Source of the DNA: Pseudomonadota bacterium
Lineage (GTDB): Bacteria > Desulfobacterota > Desulfobacteria > Desulfobacterales > RPRI01
Reading direction: 5' to 3'
DNA: 17,357 nucleotides
Assembly (NCBI GenBank): GCA_018819005.1
Contig: JAHJQU010000333.1
Coordinates: forward strand, 1 to 17,357
Shown: positions 6,739-14,177 of the stretch, piece by piece
Layout of the letters: each line of letters starts with the position of its first letter
Numbering within the stretch: position 1 is the stretch's first letter
Program-made: the position numbers and the translations under genes
Notes under the pieces: generated by a model
Told to the model about the DNA's origin: nothing
Seen by the model: the letters and a program-made list of their open reading frames with translations, nothing else
Databases searched by the model: none

Positions 6739-7374
6739 ATGCCTTTGACGCAACAGAAAAAATACCCGAACTCCGGCCGGGATCGCAAGTCTCAAGCAGT
6801 TATACTGGCTGAAATGGCGGTTGCCGGAAACCCCAATGCTTTTGATCAGCTTGTTGATCTTTATTATAATACCATTTTCAGAATGGTTTATTACCGCATC
6901 CGGTCAGGCATGGATGCGGAAGATGTTACACAGGACATATTTACACAGGTTTTGAAAAACATTAAGAGTTTAAAGGATTTTTCCTTATTCAACAGCTGGC
7001 TTTTTTCAATAGCTGTTAACAGGGTGCGGGATTTTAAGCGGAAAAAACGGTTTGCATCTTTATTCGGAGTGCTCTCCGATAAAAACACGGAAAAGGAACA
7101 GGAATATGAGCATGAAACCAGCGCTGAATCCGGACCACTTGAAAGCGTAATACGGCAAAACTTCTGGAAACAGTTCGAATCTATTCTAAACAGGCTGTCA
7201 TCTCTTGAAAAAGAAGTGTTTTTATTGAGATTTCTTGATCAGCTTGGGATAAGGGAAATATCGATGACTCTTAAAAAAAATGAAAGCACAGTCAAGACTC
7301 ATCTTTACAGGGCCCTTAAAAAAATTAAAGATGACAGTTCTGTTAAAGAGCTTTTGAAGGAGAGTATGCCGTGA
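6739..7374 (+). CDS. ECF-type RNA polymerase sigma factor
   Basis: 211 aa, two-domain sigma-70 family. The sigma-2 region spans about 34-102 (FDQLVDLYYNTIFRMVYYRI, then AEDVTQDIFTQVL, the core-binding and -10 recognition segments, then FNSWLFSIAVNRVRDFKR). An acidic linker (115-135) follows, then sigma-4 (about 143-196; LEKEVFLLRFLDQLGIREIS and TVKTHLYRALKKIK as the helix-turn-helix reading the -35). No sigma-3, hence ECF. The stop overlaps the start of the anti-sigma gene (GTGA), a classic sign of a coupled sigma/anti-sigma pair. The start is uncertain: the ATG at 6739 has a weak ribosome site, and the ATG at 6814 (residue 26) is also possible; the first 25 residues are low-similarity. The family-B repeat ends 35 bp upstream, so any autoregulated promoter must lie in or next to it. 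Confidence 0.92.
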   Translation: MPLTQQKKYPNSGRDRKSQAVILAEMAVAGNPNAFDQLVDLYYNTIFRMVYYRIRSGMDAEDVTQDIFTQVLKNIKSLKDFSLFNSWLFSIAVNRVRDFKRKKRFASLFGVLSDKNTEKEQEYEHETSAESGPLESVIRQNFWKQFESILNRLSSLEKEVFLLRFLDQLGIREISMTLKKNESTVKTHLYRALKKIKDDSSVKELLKESMP

Positions 7375-7910
7375 ATAAAAAGAATGGCACTCATTTTAAT
7401 GAAGAACAGATATGTAAAGCAATTATTGACGAATCGCAGCTGCTGCCTTCGGAAAATGAGCATTTATCTGATTGCGCAGAGTGCCGGACCGCGGTAGAGA
7501 GCTTTGAAAAGGATCTGAAATTACTAGGACAAACTGCCGAACGTTTTGTTCCTATTCCCAGAAAACGCATGGTTTTGCATGAAAAAGCCGGTAAAAATTT
7601 TCTTTGGGGATGGCGAACCGCTTTTACCGTGGCAATCACAATTCTTTTTTTCGTTATTACGATGCATTCCGACTCTATGAAGCTTTTGTTTCATAATAAA
7701 ACAGATATCGCTGATTCAGAGCTTTATTCTGAAGATATATTGATGACCGAAGTAAACAATCTCGTTGAAAACTCACTCCCTGCTAAATATCTTTTTGTTT
7801 CGGAAGAAGACAATACCGATTACGATGAGGATTTTATCGATTTTGTTGTTCCTTCGATCGATGAGGATGTGCTGTCAAGCAAAGAAAATGGAGGAAACAT
7901 ATCATGCTGA
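7371..7910 (+). CDS. Membrane-anchored anti-sigma factor with zinc-finger-like HxxxCxxC motif
   Basis: 179 aa, GTG start overlapping the sigma-factor stop by 4 bp and preceded by GAAGGAGAG. The cytoplasmic N-terminal part carries His31-x3-Cys35-x2-Cys38 (HLSDCAECR), the ZAS anti-sigma motif, expected to hold the partner sigma factor inactive. One membrane span lies near 83-98 (TAFTVAITILFFVIT), followed by a strongly acidic periplasmic tail (about 100-179, many Asp/Glu, including TDYDEDFIDF). The tail has no recognised domain and would be the sensing or proteolysis region. Release of the sigma factor under envelope or metal stress is inferred from the family and from the Spy-like neighbour, not shown. 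Confidence 0.85.
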   Translation: MNKKNGTHFNEEQICKAIIDESQLLPSENEHLSDCAECRTAVESFEKDLKLLGQTAERFVPIPRKRMVLHEKAGKNFLWGWRTAFTVAITILFFVITMHSDSMKLLFHNKTDIADSELYSEDILMTEVNNLVENSLPAKYLFVSEEDNTDYDEDFIDFVVPSIDEDVLSSKENGGNISC

Positions 7911-8341
7911 AAATAAAAACACTCTCGATAATATTGATTGTTTTTGCAGTGTTAACCGCCAATGCCATTGGAGGACAAAGGCATAAGGCAAACTGGTGGA
8001 ATGATCCTGAAATATCAAAGCAGCTCAACCTTTCTGAAAACGAGAAACAAAGACTTGATGCGCTTTATATAGAAAGCGGACGGAAAATGATTGAATTAAA
8101 GAGCATTGTTGAAAAAGAGCGTTTTGAGTTAAGAGCTCTTTTGGAAAACAAAAGCGAAAACGACGATGCTATTAAAGGACAATTCAGGAAGCTCGAAAAT
8201 GCCCGGTCGGCGCTTGCAGATGAAAGACTTCAATTTCTGATTCAGACAAGAGCCATTTTAGGCATAGAGCGTTTTAAGGAACTCAGAGTTTATTTCGAAA
8301 ATTTACCAAGGGAGGGCCGCAGAAACAAATCATTACCCTGA
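7904..8341 (+). CDS. Spy/CpxP/ZraP-like periplasmic stress protein
   Basis: 145 aa. Signal peptide about 1-23 (hydrophobic 6-18, likely cut near ANAIGG). The mature part is almost all helix and highly charged: WWNDPEISKQLNLSENEKQRLDAL (a degenerate LTxxQ-type motif), a long coiled-coil-like helix about 60-110, and QTRAILGIERFKELRVYF, which matches the second helix-turn element of the family. Such proteins are periplasmic chaperones or metal-binding regulators. The start overlaps the anti-sigma gene by 7 bp with GGAGG upstream, so all three genes are one operon. It is either the output of the regulon or a co-sensor with the anti-sigma factor. No His-rich metal site is evident beyond HKANWW near the mature N-terminus. 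Confidence 0.8.
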   Translation: MLKIKTLSIILIVFAVLTANAIGGQRHKANWWNDPEISKQLNLSENEKQRLDALYIESGRKMIELKSIVEKERFELRALLENKSENDDAIKGQFRKLENARSALADERLQFLIQTRAILGIERFKELRVYFENLPREGRRNKSLP

Positions 8342-8420
8342 TACTCAATAATCCTCAAATAAATCCCTTGCATTTATTGACATTTATTACTCACAGGCTT
8401 ATTATACCTCTCCGTAAAAA

Positions 8421-8456
8421 GATAAATCCCGTATCTATCAAAGGGTTTATCATTTT
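8421..8456 (+). terminator. Possible terminator hairpin after the sigma/anti-sigma/Spy operon
   Basis: GATAAATCCC (8421-8430) pairs with GGGTTTATC (8443-8451) with one bulged base, and ATTTT follows. It is AT-rich with a short T run, so a weak rho-independent terminator at best. The gene-free stretch 8342-8656 also holds AT-rich repeats near 8357-8390 and the palindrome at 8528-8602; no gene is visible in it. Confidence 0.4.
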
Positions 8457-8527
8457 CCTATTAAAGCGAGACCTTTGAAGAACATCCAAATTTGCTCAAG
8501 TTCAAGGAAGGCGATAATAAGGGCTTA

Positions 8528-8602
8528 GGTTCCTGGTTCACAGTCCCTGGTTCCTGGTTAAAAGTAAAAAAACCAGAAACTATAAACCAGAGACCAGAAA
8601 CC
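8528..8602. repeat. Imperfect long palindrome with CCTGGTT/AACCAG units
   Basis: Two 32-base arms (8528-8559 and 8571-8602) around an 11-base AT-rich loop pair at 21 of 32 positions before counting wobble pairs. The left arm contains CCTGGTT three times, the right arm AACCAG three times. Translated in the panC frame it gives a low-complexity peptide, which is why an open frame extending to 8492 should not be taken as part of panC. From memory, this type of intergenic repeat is frequent in deltaproteobacterial genomes. It would form a hairpin in the panC leader. Confidence 0.7.
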
Positions 8603-8656
8603 AAGTCTTTAAATAAATCGGGCAAAGGGGGGTGTTATGGAAGGCCTCAAGGCAGG

Positions 8657-9511
8657 GTTAATATCATAGAAATAATAAATAATATCAAAGAGATGCAAAA
8701 GTGTTCAGACCTGATGCGGAAAGAGGGAAGGTCTATCGCATTTGTTCCCACAATGGGTTTTCTGCATGAAGGACATCTTTCTCTCATGAAAAAAGGCCGG
8801 GAGATAGCTGATATTGTAGTTGCAAGCATATTTGTCAATCCTGCCCAGTTTGGTCCGAATGAAGATCTTGCATCATATCCGAGAAATATTGAAGAGGATT
8901 TGAAACTGTTAATAAAAGAAGGGGTTGATATTGTCTTTCTTCCAAGTGAAAAAGATATATATCCCGATGGGTTTCAAACCTATGTGGAACTGAAAAATCT
9001 CCCGAACCATCTTTGCGGCCTGTCAAGGCCTGTTTTTTTCAGGGGCATAGCTTCCGTTGTTTCAAAGCTCTTTAACATCGTAAAACCCCATTATGCCGTT
9101 TTCGGCAAAAAGGATTACCAGCAGCTCCTTGTTATCAAACAAATGGTTAATGATCTGAATTTCGACATCGAAATAGTCGGAGCCTCCATTGTAAGAGAAA
9201 AAGACGGCCTTGCAATGAGTTCACGGAACAGTTATCTTGATCCGGAGCAAAGAATTCATGCTTTATCTTTATACAGGTCTTTAACAAGAGCCAGGGAAAT
9301 TCTTCAAACCGGAGAGAGGATTTCATCGAAGATAATTGATGAAGCAACAGCCCTTATAAAATCATATCCCGATACAGAAATAGATTACATAAAAATCTGT
9401 GATCCTGAAAACCTTGGTGATATGGGAGTAATTGACAGACCAGCTCTTATGGCACTTGCCGTCAAGGTCGGGAAAACAAGACTTATTGACAATATGATAT
9501 TAAATACTTAG
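8657..9511 (+). CDS. panC: Pantothenate synthetase PanC (pantoate--beta-alanine ligase); 5' end problematic
   Basis: Joins pantoate and beta-alanine with ATP to make pantothenate for coenzyme A. Counted from 8657, 284 aa, the family length. Motifs: VPTMGFLHEGH (30-40, the HxGH adenylate site), IFVNPAQFGPNEDL (58-71), FGKKDYQQL, and MSSRNSYL (the KMSKS-like loop). The left boundary is set by homology: the family N-terminus (M-x-I-I-E) aligns with V-N-I-I-E at 8657, but that codon is GTT. In this frame the only starts are TTG 8492, inside repeat DNA, and ATG 8693, which would remove the first beta strand. An ATG at 8637 behind a G-rich ribosome site is in a neighbouring frame and reaches a stop at 8667. 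A missing base near 8655-8657, or an unusual ATC/ATA start, would resolve it. panB is not in the window. Confidence 0.88.
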   Translation, partial: VNIIEIINNIKEMQKCSDLMRKEGRSIAFVPTMGFLHEGHLSLMKKGREIADIVVASIFVNPAQFGPNEDLASYPRNIEEDLKLLIKEGVDIVFLPSEKDIYPDGFQTYVELKNLPNHLCGLSRPVFFRGIASVVSKLFNIVKPHYAVFGKKDYQQLLVIKQMVNDLNFDIEIVGASIVREKDGLAMSSRNSYLDPEQRIHALSLYRSLTRAREILQTGERISSKIIDEATALIKSYPDTEIDYIKICDPENLGDMGVIDRPALMALAVKVGKTRLIDNMILNT

Positions 9512-9577
9512 CGGCCTCAGGGCATTTATTGAGAGCTTTTTGAAAATACCGGACGCTAACAAAAAAGGAGAAGATTG

Positions 9578-10747
9578 ATGAGCGATGAACAATTCTTTTT
9601 TACATCTGAATCGGTAACCGAGGGACATCCTGACAAGGTAGCAGACTGCATATCCGATTCCATATTAGATGCAATAATGGCACAGGACAAAAACTGCAGG
9701 GTCGCATGTGAGACACTCGTTACAACCGGCCTTGTATTTATCGCCGGAGAAATAACAACGGAATGCTATGTCGACATGCCCCAGATAGCCCGGGAGACCA
9801 TACGTGAAATAGGATACTCTTCTTCTCAGATGGGGTTTGACTGGAAAACCTGTTCGGTTATAACAAGTATTGACCATCAATCCCCGGATATTGCCCAGGG
9901 TGTAAATATAGGCCAGGGACTCTTCCTGGAACAGGGTGCAGGCGACCAGGGGCTTATGTTCGGCTATGCCTCCGATGAGACCCCGGAATTGATGCCCATG
10001 CCCATCATGTATGCCCACAAGCTTTGCCAGCGTCTTGCATATGTAAGAAAGCATGGAGCCCTTGATTTTTTAAGGCCGGACGGAAAAACCCAGGTAACCA
10101 TCGAATATGCAAACGGCACTCCTAAACGGGTTGATGCAATAGTGGTTGCAGCTCAGCATAAACCTGACGTCAGTCATGAAGAACTCAGAGATGCCGTAAT
10201 CGAGGAGGTAATAAAAAAAGTCATTCCTAAGGATATGATAGACGGGGATACAAGATACTACATTAATGCAACCGGAAGATTCGTAATAGGCGGTCCGATG
10301 GCCGATTGCGGACTCACAGGCCGGAAAATCATAGTAGATACCTATGGCGGCCAGGGAAGCCATGGCGGCGGCTGCTTTTCCGGAAAAGACCCGTCAAAGG
10401 TAGACAGGAGCGCTTCTTACATGGGGCGGCATATCGCAAAAAACATCGTTGCGGCGGGGATTGCAAAACGATGTGAAATACAGGTTGCTTACGTTATCGG
10501 CGTCGCAAAACCCGTATCAATAATGATTGATATGAAAGGAACAGGAGTAATTCCGAAGCAGCGGGTAAAGGAAATAATCGACGAGGTTTTTGATCTGAGG
10601 CCTGCTGCAATCATTGAATATCTCGACCTGCTGAGGCCAATATACAGGAAAACTGCAGCTTACGGCCATTTCGGACGGAATGAACCCGAATTCACCTGGG
10701 AAAAAACCAACATGGTTGAAATTTTAAGAGAGAAGGCAGGATTATAA
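9578..10747 (+). CDS. metK: S-adenosylmethionine synthetase (methionine adenosyltransferase)
   Basis: 389 aa. Makes SAM from methionine and ATP; cytoplasmic tetramer. Family motifs: SESVTEGHPDK (10-20), ITSIDHQSPDIAQGV (95-109), GAGDQGLMFGYA (120-131), and GGGCFSGKDPSKVDRSASY (263-281), where the usual GGGAFSGKD has Cys for Ala. The start ATG at 9578 is chosen over the in-frame TTG at 9575 because AAAAGGAG ends 7 bp before it and the family begins MSxxxFFFTSESVTEG. panC ends 66 bp upstream and ahcY begins 14 bp downstream, so metK and ahcY form one unit. I see no SAM riboswitch in the short gap ahead; a promoter could lie within the end of panC. Confidence 0.97.
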   Translation: MSDEQFFFTSESVTEGHPDKVADCISDSILDAIMAQDKNCRVACETLVTTGLVFIAGEITTECYVDMPQIARETIREIGYSSSQMGFDWKTCSVITSIDHQSPDIAQGVNIGQGLFLEQGAGDQGLMFGYASDETPELMPMPIMYAHKLCQRLAYVRKHGALDFLRPDGKTQVTIEYANGTPKRVDAIVVAAQHKPDVSHEELRDAVIEEVIKKVIPKDMIDGDTRYYINATGRFVIGGPMADCGLTGRKIIVDTYGGQGSHGGGCFSGKDPSKVDRSASYMGRHIAKNIVAAGIAKRCEIQVAYVIGVAKPVSIMIDMKGTGVIPKQRVKEIIDEVFDLRPAAIIEYLDLLRPIYRKTAAYGHFGRNEPEFTWEKTNMVEILREKAGL

Positions 10748-10761
10748 AACAGGAGTACAAC

Positions 10762-12216
10762 ATGCTTGTTCCATTTAAAAAGAGAAAATCAAAGAATTTT
10801 CTGGAGCTTGATCTTTCGCTTCCTTATAAAGTAGCCGATATTTCACTTGCCGGTTTTGGCATCAAGGAGATGGAATTATCAGAAAAGGAAATGCCCGGGC
10901 TTATGGCAATACGTGAAAAATACGGTCGCAAAAAGCCTCTTAAAGGGATGAAAGTCATGGGAAGTCTTCACATGACTATTCAGACTGCCATGCTTATTGA
11001 TACTCTCAAAGTTCTTGGAGCAGACATACGGTGGGCGACATGCAACATTTTTTCAACGCAGGACCACGCTGCCGCAGCAATTGCACAGAAAGGTTCAGCC
11101 TCGGTTTTTGCATGGAAAGGTGAATCTCTTGAAGAATTCTGGTGGTGCACCGAACAGGCTCTTCTCTGGCCGGATGGTACCGGACCCGATCTTATTGTCG
11201 ACGACGGTGGAGATGCAACCCTTTACGTTCACCAGGGAGTCATGGTTGAAAAAGACCCATCATTACTTGAGAAGGGATATTCCGGTCCGGACATGAAGTG
11301 CCTTATAGCGCGCCTGAAAGACAGCTATGAAAGAGATCCAGGATTATGGACTAAAATAGCATCCGGAATACGGGGAGTTTCAGAGGAAACCACTACGGGT
11401 GTTCACAGGCTGTACCATCTTGCGAAAACCGGCGATCTTCTCTTTCCTGCATTCAATGTGAATGATTCGGTTACCAAATCCAAATTCGACAATCTTTACG
11501 GATGCAGGGAATCTCTTGCTGACGGTATTAAACGCGCAACGGATGTCATGATTGCCGGCAAAATGGTTGTAATCTGCGGATACGGCGATGTCGGAAAAGG
11601 CTGCGCACAGTCAATGCGCGGCTTTGGCGCCCGGGTCGCGGTTACGGAAATCGATCCGATATGCGCTCTTCAGGCAGCCATGGAAGGGTATGAAGTTATG
11701 ACCATGGAAGAGGCGGCGCCTTCCGGTGATATCTTTGTCACTGCAACAGGCTGCTGTGATGTCATAACAGGCGGGCATATGGAAATGATGAAGGATGAAG
11801 CCATTATCTGCAATATAGGCCACTTTGACAGTGAGATTCAGACCAGCTACCTCATTAACAGTCCGAAATGCAAAAAAATACCCATCAAGCCTCAGGTTGA
11901 CAAATGGATACTGAAGTCAGGACGCTCGATAATTCTGCTTGCTGAAGGAAGGCTCGTTAACCTGGGGTGCGCCACGGGACATCCGAGTTTCGTCATGAGC
12001 AGCAGCTTCACAAACCAGTGCCTTGCCCAAATCGAACTTGCAACAAAGAAATTTGAAAAGAAAGTTTATACTCTCCCGAAGGCTCTTGATGAAGAAGTTG
12101 CCCGCCTTCACCTACCGAGGCTTAACGCCAGGCTGACAAAACTCACAAAAGATCAGGCCGATTATCTCGGACTTTCGGTTAAAGGTCCCTTTAAACCTGA
12201 ATACTACCGTTACTGA
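10762..12216 (+). CDS. ahcY: Adenosylhomocysteinase (S-adenosyl-L-homocysteine hydrolase)
   Basis: 484 aa. Reversibly splits SAH into adenosine and homocysteine, removing the product inhibitor of SAM methyltransferases; it uses tightly bound NAD. Seen: LHMTIQTA (69-76), the substrate segment around GVSEETTTGVHRLY (205-218), FNVNDSVTKSKFDN (231-244), NAD-binding GYGDVGKG (273-280), GHFDSEI near 353, and the C-terminal KPEYYRY (478-484), whose Lys and Tyr reach into the neighbouring subunit's NAD site. The extra segment around 146-190 marks the long class of the enzyme. The GGAG ribosome site sits 6 bp before the ATG, 14 bp after metK. Pairing with metK closes the methyl cycle except for methionine synthase, which is not here. 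Confidence 0.97.
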   Translation: MLVPFKKRKSKNFLELDLSLPYKVADISLAGFGIKEMELSEKEMPGLMAIREKYGRKKPLKGMKVMGSLHMTIQTAMLIDTLKVLGADIRWATCNIFSTQDHAAAAIAQKGSASVFAWKGESLEEFWWCTEQALLWPDGTGPDLIVDDGGDATLYVHQGVMVEKDPSLLEKGYSGPDMKCLIARLKDSYERDPGLWTKIASGIRGVSEETTTGVHRLYHLAKTGDLLFPAFNVNDSVTKSKFDNLYGCRESLADGIKRATDVMIAGKMVVICGYGDVGKGCAQSMRGFGARVAVTEIDPICALQAAMEGYEVMTMEEAAPSGDIFVTATGCCDVITGGHMEMMKDEAIICNIGHFDSEIQTSYLINSPKCKKIPIKPQVDKWILKSGRSIILLAEGRLVNLGCATGHPSFVMSSSFTNQCLAQIELATKKFEKKVYTLPKALDEEVARLHLPRLNARLTKLTKDQADYLGLSVKGPFKPEYYRY

Positions 12217-12245
12217 AGCATCCATTATAGCGAAGGAAAAATAAA

Positions 12246-13127
12246 ATGCCTGACGTGGACGAAATGAAAGAGGCGAAACAGTATTACACGGAGATACCTC
12301 AAAAAACAGAGGGGTTTTTTCTGAAGGGATCAAACTCGCTGGATTGGGGGATGAAAAACAGACTGGCCAGAATCTTTAACCCGAAATCCGGTCGCACTGT
12401 TATGCTGGCCATCGATCACGGATATTTTCAAGGCCCCACAACCGGACTTGAGCGGATTGACATCAATATTCTTCCTATCGTGCCTTACGCAGATACGTTA
12501 ATGCTCACCCGGGGTATCCTCAGAAGCATTGTCCCGCCTTCTACCCAAAAACCGATCGTTCTGCGCGTGTCAGGCGGTACCAGCATCCTTAAGGAACTCT
12601 CAAACGAAGAAATTGCTGTGGACATCGAAGATTCGATACGTCTAAATGTCTGTGCCGTAGCCGTTCAGGTGTTCATCGGCGGTGAGTATGAAAGACAATC
12701 GATTATAAACATGACAAAGATGGTTGATATCGGCACTCGCTATGGAATTCCGACCCTTGCCGTCACAGCGGTAGGCAAAGAGATGGCCCGCGATGCCCGT
12801 TACTTCAGGCTGGCCACCCGTATTTGTTCAGAACTGGGCGCCCATTACATCAAAACTTACTATGTGGAAAAAGACTTTGAAACCGTCTGTGCCTCCTGCC
12901 CGGTGCCAATTGTGATGGCAGGTGGCAAGAAAATACCAGAACTGGATGCGCTAACCATGGCCTACAATGCCGTCCAGCAGGGTGCCAGCGGTGTTGACAT
13001 GGGCCGTAACATTTTCCAAGCCGAGTCACCAATCGCCATGATTCAGGCGGTTAAGGCGGTGGTCCATGACTGCGAGACCCCGGAAAAAGCTTTTGATCTT
13101 TACAATACGCTTAAAAATCAACAATAA
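12246..13127 (+). CDS. lsrF: LsrF-type 3-hydroxy-5-phosphonooxypentane-2,4-dione thiolase / class I aldolase family
   Basis: 293 aa, against 291 for E. coli LsrF, which I recall well enough to align along its length. In E. coli LsrF ends the AI-2 degradation route, moving an acetyl group from the phosphorylated diketone to CoA and leaving DHAP. Shared blocks: LKGSNSLDWGMKNRLARIFN (26-45), AIDHGYFQGPTTGLERIDIN (55-74), RGILRSIVPP (89-98), KTYYVEK (203-209) with the Schiff-base Lys203 at the same number as in E. coli, AGGKK (225-229) and GASGVDMGRNIFQ (246-258). TIM-barrel fold, cytoplasmic. It starts 29 bp after ahcY with AAGGAA upstream. No lsrK, lsrG, lsrR or Lsr transporter is in view, so the true substrate may differ. 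Confidence 0.88.
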   Translation: MPDVDEMKEAKQYYTEIPQKTEGFFLKGSNSLDWGMKNRLARIFNPKSGRTVMLAIDHGYFQGPTTGLERIDINILPIVPYADTLMLTRGILRSIVPPSTQKPIVLRVSGGTSILKELSNEEIAVDIEDSIRLNVCAVAVQVFIGGEYERQSIINMTKMVDIGTRYGIPTLAVTAVGKEMARDARYFRLATRICSELGAHYIKTYYVEKDFETVCASCPVPIVMAGGKKIPELDALTMAYNAVQQGASGVDMGRNIFQAESPIAMIQAVKAVVHDCETPEKAFDLYNTLKNQQ

Positions 13128-13152
13128 ATAATGGGCGCTCTGCGAAACTCTA

Positions 13153-14166
13153 ATGAAAGTCGCCAGGTGGTATAATAATCGGGATATTCGAATAGAGGAA
13201 GTGCCGACCCCAAGTCCTGGCCCCAAAGAGATGCTGGTCAAGGTGATGGCCTGCGGCATCTGCGGGAGTGATGTTGTAGAATGGTATCGACTTCCCAGAG
13301 CCCCGCTGGTGCAAGGACATGAAATCGGCGCGCAGGTGGCGGAAGTCGGAGAATCCGTAACAAAATTTAAGCCAGGTGACAGGGTATTTATTACACCCAA
13401 AGTGCCTTGTATGAAATGCCATTATTGTGTAAATGAGCACTATCCACAATGCTCTGAGGTCAAAGAAAGACTACCCGGCGGATTTGCCGAATATATCCTG
13501 GTACCTGAGATTCTGATAGAGAACGGTTCATGGCTATTACCTGAAAACGTGACATATGATCAGAGCACATTTATAGAGCCGCTTGCCTGTGTTATCAGAG
13601 CTCAGAGACTGGCCGGTTTGAAAACAGGCCATACAATCATGGTGCTCGGATGCGGTATGTCCGGTTTACTTCATATAGAACTTGCAAAATTTAATGATGC
13701 CAAAGTCATCGCAACGGATATAAATTCAAAGCGATTGAAATTTGCTCAGAAGGTTGGTGCAGATACTACCATCCTTGTTACCCATAACGTTCCTGAACTA
13801 CCGGGTTCCGAAATCGGCCAATTAGTCGATGTCGTGATGCTATGTACTTCTGCCATATCGGCGGTGGAGCAAGCATGGAAATGTGTGGATAAGGGGGGCG
13901 CAATTGTTTTTTTCGCGGTACCAGGTCCTACCCAAACGGTACCAGTTCCGATAAACGATTTCTGGACTAAAGAAATTCGGATTCTTACCTCCTACTATTG
14001 CGGACCTCCTGATATAAAGGAGGCGATTAATCTGATAACAACAGGCGCCATCAAGACCGACGATTTGATTACCCACAATCTCCTGCTATCGGAAATCGAA
14101 AAAGGTTTTCAGTTAGTGGTGGATGGTAAAGAATCGCTAAAAGTCATTATCAATCCGAATGAGTGA
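13153..14166 (+). CDS. Zinc-dependent medium-chain alcohol/polyol dehydrogenase
   Basis: 337 aa. GroES-like N-terminal half, then a Rossmann domain. Catalytic zinc ligands are expected at Cys in CGICGSD (34-40), His in GHEIG (56-60) and Glu in the FIEPLACV block; structural zinc at the Cys cluster PCMKCHYC...PQC. The nucleotide site is VLGCGMSGLL (about 165-174, GxGxxG), and the acidic ATDINSKR at the end of the second strand favours NAD over NADP. It belongs to the sorbitol/threonine dehydrogenase-like group; the substrate is unknown. It begins 25 bp after the LsrF-like gene with no evident Shine-Dalgarno, so it is probably translated by coupling, and may act on a product or precursor of the LsrF-like reaction. 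It ends 11 bp before the oppositely oriented NAD kinase gene. Confidence 0.9.
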   Translation: MKVARWYNNRDIRIEEVPTPSPGPKEMLVKVMACGICGSDVVEWYRLPRAPLVQGHEIGAQVAEVGESVTKFKPGDRVFITPKVPCMKCHYCVNEHYPQCSEVKERLPGGFAEYILVPEILIENGSWLLPENVTYDQSTFIEPLACVIRAQRLAGLKTGHTIMVLGCGMSGLLHIELAKFNDAKVIATDINSKRLKFAQKVGADTTILVTHNVPELPGSEIGQLVDVVMLCTSAISAVEQAWKCVDKGGAIVFFAVPGPTQTVPVPINDFWTKEIRILTSYYCGPPDIKEAINLITTGAIKTDDLITHNLLLSEIEKGFQLVVDGKESLKVIINPNE

Positions 14167-14177
14167 GTCGGTGGGTC

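Noticed and set aside
6411..6812. Several frames of 66-125 codons on both strands
   Set aside because: They run through the family-B palindrome, which gives open frames in many phases; none has recognisable protein features.
8492..8656. Open frame extending panC upstream to a TTG
   Set aside because: It encodes a palindromic CCTGGTT/AACCAG repeat, has no ribosome site and is not part of PanC proteins.
9512..9577. SAM riboswitch ahead of metK, or SAH riboswitch ahead of ahcY
   Set aside because: The gaps are only 66 and 14 bp, and no conserved riboswitch core is visible.
13026..13449. Minus-strand frames opposite the LsrF/dehydrogenase junction
   Set aside because: Shadows of two genes with intact family motifs on the plus strand.
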